Shown: positions 58,601 through 64,000 of the stretch, piece after piece
Position numbering within the stretch: the stretch's first letter is position 1
Layout of the letters: every line of letters starts with the position of its first letter
Assembly: GCA_015183035.1 (NCBI GenBank)
Contig: JACZZP010000013.1
Span: 1,116,001 to 1,180,000, forward strand
Source: Meloidogyne chitwoodi
Taxonomy: Eukaryota; Nematoda; Chromadorea; Rhabditida; Meloidogynidae
Reading direction: 5' to 3'
DNA length: 64,000 nt
The notes under the pieces: generated by a model
Database searches by the model: none
What the model was told of the DNA's origin: nothing
Seen by the model: only the letters and a program-made list of their open reading frames with translations
Program-made: the position numbers and the translations under genes

Positions 58601-58916
58601 CCCCTCAAATAAAGAATTAAATTACTAAAAATATATTTGCATAGTTATTTTAATTGTTATATTAAAGTGTTCAAATTTTTGTTGAGTCATTATTTTGGTC
58701 AAAAAACAAAAAAATATTGAAACAAATAAATTATTGGACTTAATCTTTTATTTTTATTTATTTTTTTAGATGCGCGGTGAATGCCTAAAATCTGCAAAAG
58801 CTGCAGCCTCATCGCATGAACACACATTTGATGAAGAACATTATGACAAAAAGAAAGGGGATTATTGGAAATGCTGTACAAAATGTGGATATGAAATGAG
58901 ATATGAAAAAATTTAA
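55641..58916 (+). CDS. xpa-1: XPA, nucleotide excision repair damage-verification protein
   Basis: Scaffold of nucleotide excision repair that binds damaged DNA and RPA. ATG 55641: MKRPFEKSKISIVEKLYK, then a Gly/Asp/Glu region (SAGGFNSDDDEYEERREQ), and a C4 zinc finger CLECQGPLFSDAYLWKHF ... CNNC. The DNA-binding core follows: ISRTEAKTRYLLTDADLD, ISRKNPHNPRYGDMRLYL, LEERALQVHGS. A basic helix (REQATERRFERKIHSMRKE) ends at 56546. The last exon (58770-58916) gives HTFDEEHYDKKKGDYW and CCTKCGYEMRYEKI, the typical XPA end. The intron 56547-58769 (2.2 kb) contains the aquaporin gene on the other strand. The stop is followed at once by AATAAA. Confidence 0.93.
56589..58149 (-). CDS. Aquaglyceroporin nested inside the last XPA intron
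   Basis: MIP-family channel for water and glycerol. Minus strand from ATG 58147-58149: MLLKSIREYCRLKNKLYRCV, first helix (FVATTFLI), long intron, then YVGLCIDAQMYLSKGEKN, the first NPA box SGAHLNPAVSLF, QVAGGFVGAALCFILYF and VSGPNATAIIFATYPGSHLG (aquaglyceroporin signature loop). The second NPA box is GNAMNPARDFGPRLFTLMAG, and the Asp after NPAR marks glycerol-conducting members. It continues WFWIPMLCPFGGALLGSWLY. I infer a last 47-bp intron and a C-tail ending TVTNLYPPQSTTIS (stop 56589-56591). Without that intron the frame stops earlier, at FFFLE near 56740. The whole gene lies within XPA intron 56547-58769, 43 bp from the XPA exon. Confidence 0.9.
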
Positions 58917-59431
58917 TAAAAATAGAGATTTTTAGATTAATTTATAATTATTATTTTATTTTATATTTATTGGTTCATTTAATTATTTTAAATTTGTTTT
59001 TGACAAAATATTTTTTTGACAAAGATAAAAAATTTGAAGAATATCAAAGCATTGTTCTTACTTAAAAAAGCCTTTAAATTAGTGAAGGAATGTTTTAAAA
59101 GAATTTATTTTTCTTATCATTTTATATTTATTATTATTATTTAAATAAATATATTTTTTTTTTAAAATAAATGTTAACCAACACCTTTCAGTCAAAAATT
59201 AATTTCAATTTTTATTTATTTATAAAATATTTACAAATATATAAATGCAATATATATATAAAAAAAAGTAAAGCACTGAAAATAGAATCGAGATTTTTAA
59301 AAATTTTTAAATTTGGGAAGTCTAACAAAAAATGAAAAAGAATTAACAAAAAATAATATTAAGTCATTAAAAGAGAGAGAAAATAATTTTAAAAATATTA
59401 TTAGGTATTATTAATTGTTATTTTAGTATAA
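58917..59431. other. Convergent spacer XPA / SLC4
   Basis: AT-rich 3' flanks of XPA (+) and the SLC4 transporter (-). No gene seen. Confidence 0.5.
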
Positions 59432-62400
59432 TTAAACAGGTATTTTAGGGTCATAATAATCTTTATCTGACCATTCCTCCTCATCTTCACTTTCATCACC
59501 GTCAATCTTTTAAAAAATAAATTTTTATTTTTATCAAAATTATTAAAAAGAAAATAATTATTACCGCTTTTAGCTCTGTTTGTGTAAAAATTTTAGGTAA
59601 TACAATTTGCCTTAGAAATATAAATAACATAAGAACACTAAAAATTAAAAAATAAAAATAAAATATTATTTAAATAATTACAAAGGAAAAGCCAATGCAG
59701 TTTTTTTAAAATATTTGACTGTATAAACAGCAAAAAGACAAAACAATTGAATCCTTAAAATTAATTTATAATTTAATTTTTAATTTAATTATAATTATTT
59801 TACCAAGTATATAAATGCATTCTCCAAATGCTCATCTAAATTAATTAATTAATTATTATTTTAAATATTTATTTATTTAAAATTACCTCTTGTGCATATC
59901 TAGTATCAGGTAAATATTTTTCAGGAATAAAGAAAAGAACAATTCGATGTATAAGTTGAACACCTCTTAAATTCATAACACCCAAATAAAGAAAAACTCC
60001 AAAAAGAGAAGCTAATGGTAAACGTAAATAATTTCCTCCAAAAGCGATTAGTCCAATAAGAAGAGAAACACCAATTGTTGTTACACGTTGTTCTAACTAT
60101 TATATAAATAAATAATAATATTTTAAAAATATTGTAACTAACCACATGGTCAACTTCTGGTATTGCACCAGGTGCAGTCTTTTTCATAACAGATAATGAT
60201 GAACAATGTGCCAATGATTGGACAGCAGCAGCACACATCCAAGGTAATCCAAAAAGCTTAATATTAAAATTAAATATTAAAAGATTAATTAATAAAATTA
60301 CCGAACAAAGAAAAGCACAAATTCCAACTAAAACTAAATCCCAATGCATTCCACTACCTTTTTTACAACCACGCTCTTTTCGACAAAGTAATAATCTTAA
60401 AATTTAAAAATAATAATTAATATTAATTTATTTATCTACTCAGTTATTTCAGTTTCAACAAAAAGTAAAATAAAAACTAATAAAGCAGCAATAAATGCAG
60501 TCAAAATTGCATACCAATCAGAACCTTTTATTTTTGGTTTAACTAATAAACCATGACCACGTTCTAAAAAATAAATAATTAAATAATAATTTTAAGATTA
60601 ATTAATTACTTTCAAGATTTGTAAAATTTATATGATCTGGCATATCTAATCTTTGTAAATAAGGATCAGGAAGGAATAAATGAACTAAAATTAAATAATT
60701 AAATTAAATTAAATAATTAAATTAAACCAATAAGTGCAATTAATGTAATTGAAATTAAAACACCAAAGTCACCAATTAATTTTCTCAACTTTTTTAAAAA
60801 ATAAAATAATTAAAAAATAAAAATTAAAAAATTTACATGTTTTCCCAAATAAAAACTTTCTCTTAATTTTTTTAACAAAAAAGCTAAAATAAAAGTTGAA
60901 AAAACAATAATTGCAGTAAGAAGGGCAGTATTTGGTTCAGCTTCAAAACAATTAATATTTCCTTGTAATTTTTGATTATTATTAAAATGATTAAATGTTG
61001 TTTTTATTATTTTATTATTATTTTGTTGAGATATATTTGTTATTATTTCTTTTGATAAATTATTATTTAAATTAAATAATGTTTTAGAAGGAAATGTTGT
61101 TGAAGAAAATAAAGAAGAATTGTTATTATTATTGTCATTATTAAATATTGTTTTAATTAAAGAAATGTTATTATTATTATTATTAAATAATGATGATGAT
61201 ATATTATTATTATTAGATAAATTACTATTAAATTAATTAATTTTATTTATTTATTTAATTAATTATTACCTTATTGGTGTATTTATTGTTGTTGTTGAAT
61301 TAATAAAATAATAATTATTATAATTATTATTACTATAATTATTTTCAATTCTACTACATTCAGAATGAATACGTTCATAAAAGAAATAATCTTCAACTGG
61401 ATTTTCTTTAAAAGTCTAAAAAATATTATTTAATTTAATAAAAAAAAAGAAAACAAACATGCCAAACAAATTGTAAACTTTCAGCAATAAAAATAGCTGA
61501 AATTAATGTAGCAAAAATATCTAAAATAAATAAATTTAAATTTAAAATTAAAATAAATTAAATAATAAACCTTCAGTAAATCTAGTAACATAAACTAATA
61601 ATCTAGCTCCATCTAAAGCTGATATACAAGTTGCTATTAACAAAATAAAAAGTCCAGCATAAAAACGAACAGTTAAAAAGTCTAAATGTAATGCAGCACA
61701 AAACTTTAAATTTAAAAAATAAATAAATATTATTATTTTAAAATATTAACATTATAAAGGCTAGCTTCAAAAATAAGTACAGGGCCAGTAGCACTCACTA
61801 AAAATATTTTTTTAAAAATAAATATATTTAAAAAAATTAATTTAACTAATTAAAAGTGGTTGTGCAGAGAAAATTCCCCAAATAACACCACAAATACATT
61901 GGGCAAATAATCTAAAAAATTAAAATATTTAAAAAATAATAAAATAAACGTTTCAATTGTTCCCATAGTTTCATCCTTAATTAAAAATTAATTAATTAAA
62001 TTTATTTTTATTTATTTATTTATTTACAGTGTAAGTTCCCATTAAACCACCAAATGATATTGCTGGAACAAAACTAGCAAAAAACATAAAAACAACACTT
62101 TAAAATATAAAAAAATAAATTAAATAATATTTTTAAAAATAAATAACCTAGTCAAACATTGAAAATTTGCAGCATCACGAATATCTGACCTTAATTAAAA
62201 AATAAATTAATTAAATAAATATTTTATTTATTTAATTAAATTTATAAAAATAACCAATAAAGTGGTAAACGTCTAGAAATATCATTACGAACTCCTCTAA
62301 AAAGAAGACAATAAATTGGAGATAAATTATTTTTCTTTTCTGAAGAAGTTAAGGAAGAAGAAGAAGATTGAAATGTTGAAGATATTTGATTATTATTATT

Positions 62401-63225
62401 ATTTTCTGTTATTTTTGTTGACTGTTGACCATCTGGTATTTTTGAATCTTTTCTATATAATTCAATTTGTGTATGTTGAGATGGGGCAAAAGGAGTTAAG
62501 GCAGCTACTTCTATTTTTACTGTTGAAGGTTTTTTTATTTGTTGTCGAGAATTTATAGAAATATTATTATTATTATTATTGTGATTATTTATTGAAGTAA
62601 AATCTTTTTCAGAAGCAGCAACTTTTTGAAAAAATAAAAAATAAAAAAATATATTTTAAAATAATTTTAACCTTTTTGTTGTCTATTTTTCATTTCTTTT
62701 TCGTGTTTTCTTAAAACTTTTTTAAATTCATCACCAGAAATTAAACGCCTTGTATCAATCTTTAAATAATTTAATTTTAAACAAACAAAAGAATTTTTTT
62801 ATTTTATTTAAAAAAAAGAAATATTAATTTTTTTAAATAAAATTTTAGTTATTTTTTTATTAAAATATTATTATTATTATTTAATCCGTTAAAAATAAAA
62901 ATATATTTTTATTTAATCTTTTCATCAAATTGCACATATTATTTATTTATTATTATTTTGGATAAAAGAGAAAATAAAAATGATTGGATTTTGAGAGAAG
63001 AGATAATTGTTCTTTTTTTTATTTTAAATGACAAATTATGATGATATAAAAATTTAAAAAACAATTAAAGTTCAAAATAATTTAAAATAATTTGTTTAAA
63101 TAAATTAAAATAATTAAATACCTCTCCAGGTAGAATAACCACTGCCCCGTCAAGAAATGCTTCAAGTCCTTTAATTAAATGATAACGATCATTAACATTA
63201 TTGTCAGAAATACTTTTGAAGTGCT
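59432..63225 (-). CDS. SLC4 bicarbonate/anion transporter (ABTS-like), 5' end outside window
   Basis: Multi-pass plasma-membrane transporter exchanging or cotransporting bicarbonate and chloride, for pH control. The most upstream visible exon (63123-63225, minus) ends a cytosolic domain with HLIKGLEAFLDGAVVILPGE. Then RLISGDEFKKVLRKHEKE, a poly-Asn/Ser-rich linker (61.0-61.2 and 62.3-62.6 kb contain such low-complexity stretches), and the membrane domain. Motifs there are FASFVPAISFGGLMGTYT, SATGPVLIFEASLYNFCAAL, FIAESLQF, KLIGDFGVLISI, GMHWDLVLVGICAFLCSLFG, PWMCAAAVQSLAHCSSLSVM, VEQRVTTIG, LYLGVMNLRGVQLIHRI, LFCLFAVYTVKYFKKTALAF. The end is acidic (ALDGDESEDEEEW) and finishes PKIPV at 59432-59434. 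About 20 small introns. The subtype (AE-like or Na-coupled) is not decidable by eye. Confidence 0.9.
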
Positions 63226-64000
63226 GAAAAAATAAATAAAATTTAATAATAATTAATTTTAAAAATATTAATTAAATAAATAAATATTATTTAAACTTTT
63301 AATAATTAAATTTTAATTTAATAATTTTTTTAAAAATAATCGCTTCTCTTTTTAATTAATTAATTATTTTTTAAAAATAATTAAATATATTTAAAATAAG
63401 AAAATTAACAAAATAATATTTTAAATAATTTTAAACAAAATATATTTTATTTTTAAAAAGAAAACTGATCGAAATACTTTAAAAAACAAATAAAAAGAAG
63501 ATATAATAATTATTTAAAATAAAAAGAAAAGAAAGAAAAACAGTTTAAAGATTATTGAAGTAAAAATTAATATTTAGTTCAAGTATTTGATTTTCTTAAT
63601 TTTTTTTTTTTGAATTATCTTAATTATCTTATGATGACTTGACATGGATAAAACAAATAAATAATATTTTTTAAATTTAAATGGAAAAAAATTAAATAAA
63701 AAATAAATAAAATAAATTAATTAATTAATATTTTAATTAATTTAATAATTAAAATAGATTATAAAAATAAAAAGTAATTATTTAAGTCAAAAAACATCAA
63801 AATATTAAAAAAATTTCTATAAAAAAATCTAAAAATTATCTTCTTTAATTTTTATATATTCTATTTAATAAATATATAATTATTAATTTATTATATTAAT
63901 TAATATTTAATAATTAAATAAATAAATATATAATTCTGCACACAAAAACAAACAAAAATCACTTTAAAGAGAAAATAAAATAATTTTATTTTTTATTTAA
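63226..64000. other. Upstream intron/flank of SLC4 gene
   Basis: AT-only DNA up to the window edge, most likely an intron of the SLC4 gene because the exon at 63123-63225 starts at a splice acceptor. No exon recognised. Confidence 0.5.

Noticed and set aside
1..64000. tRNA, rRNA or spliced-leader RNA genes
   Set aside because: I looked for T-loop GTTCGAAT-type and SL1-like words and found no cloverleaf or SL candidate. A tRNAscan-SE/Rfam run would be decisive.

Overview
This is eukaryotic, nematode-type DNA. It is very AT-rich, the genes are split by many tiny introns (mostly about 35-60 bp, GT...AG, with TTTTAG/TTTAAG-like acceptors), and one gene encodes a nematode-type DB cysteine module next to Ig and FNIII domains. 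The base composition and minute introns resemble root-knot nematodes (Meloidogyne) or a relative. That placement is inference; no species marker is visible.

Layout. 0.8-3.6 kb (+): a uridine kinase-like protein with a C-terminal UPRTase-like domain (UCKL1). 4.1-5.0 kb (-): the small ciliary GTPase IFT22/RABL5, with an X-box-like site about 120 bp upstream. 5.7-8.65 kb: an apparently intact hAT transposon with a 16-bp TIR, an 8-bp TSD, 41-bp subterminal repeats and an uninterrupted spliced transposase. 9-12.2 kb: a GC-richer repetitive island with a 46-bp minisatellite of about 35 copies, each able to fold a C-GAA-G mini-hairpin. 12.2-19.4 kb: AT-rich DNA with no gene that I can support. 19.4-32.4 kb (+): a full plexin. 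32.8-33.6 kb: a non-autonomous fold-back element built of TTTTGCGCCG repeats. 33.7-37.75 kb (-): an L1CAM-like Ig/FNIII receptor whose 5' end I could not find. 39-40.7 kb (+): a secreted Ig-DB-FNIII protein. 41.2-51.2 kb (-): four genes in one orientation, a putative TULIP/BPI-like secreted protein, sphingosine-1-phosphate lyase, Mediator subunit MED20 and the mitochondrial fission dynamin DRP-1. 52.2-55.4 kb (-): complex III subunit 8 (UQCRQ-like), then an MSH2 that lacks its two N-terminal domains. 55.6-58.9 kb (+): XPA, sharing a roughly 260-bp head-to-head spacer with MSH2; its last intron holds a complete aquaglyceroporin on the opposite strand. 59.4-64 kb (-): an SLC4 bicarbonate/anion transporter whose 5' end lies outside the window.

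Shared themes. Plexin, the L1-like protein and the Ig-DB-FNIII protein are neighbouring cell-surface or secreted proteins of the kind used in axon guidance and adhesion. MSH2 and XPA are two DNA-repair genes (mismatch and nucleotide excision repair) around one small spacer that carries a symmetric array of ATTTCG/CGAAAT cores. MED20 and SPL lie 76 bp apart, which suggests a nematode operon. The most unusual objects are the GAA-hairpin minisatellite, the MSH2/XPA promoter array, the truncated MSH2, the nested aquaporin and the intact hAT element.
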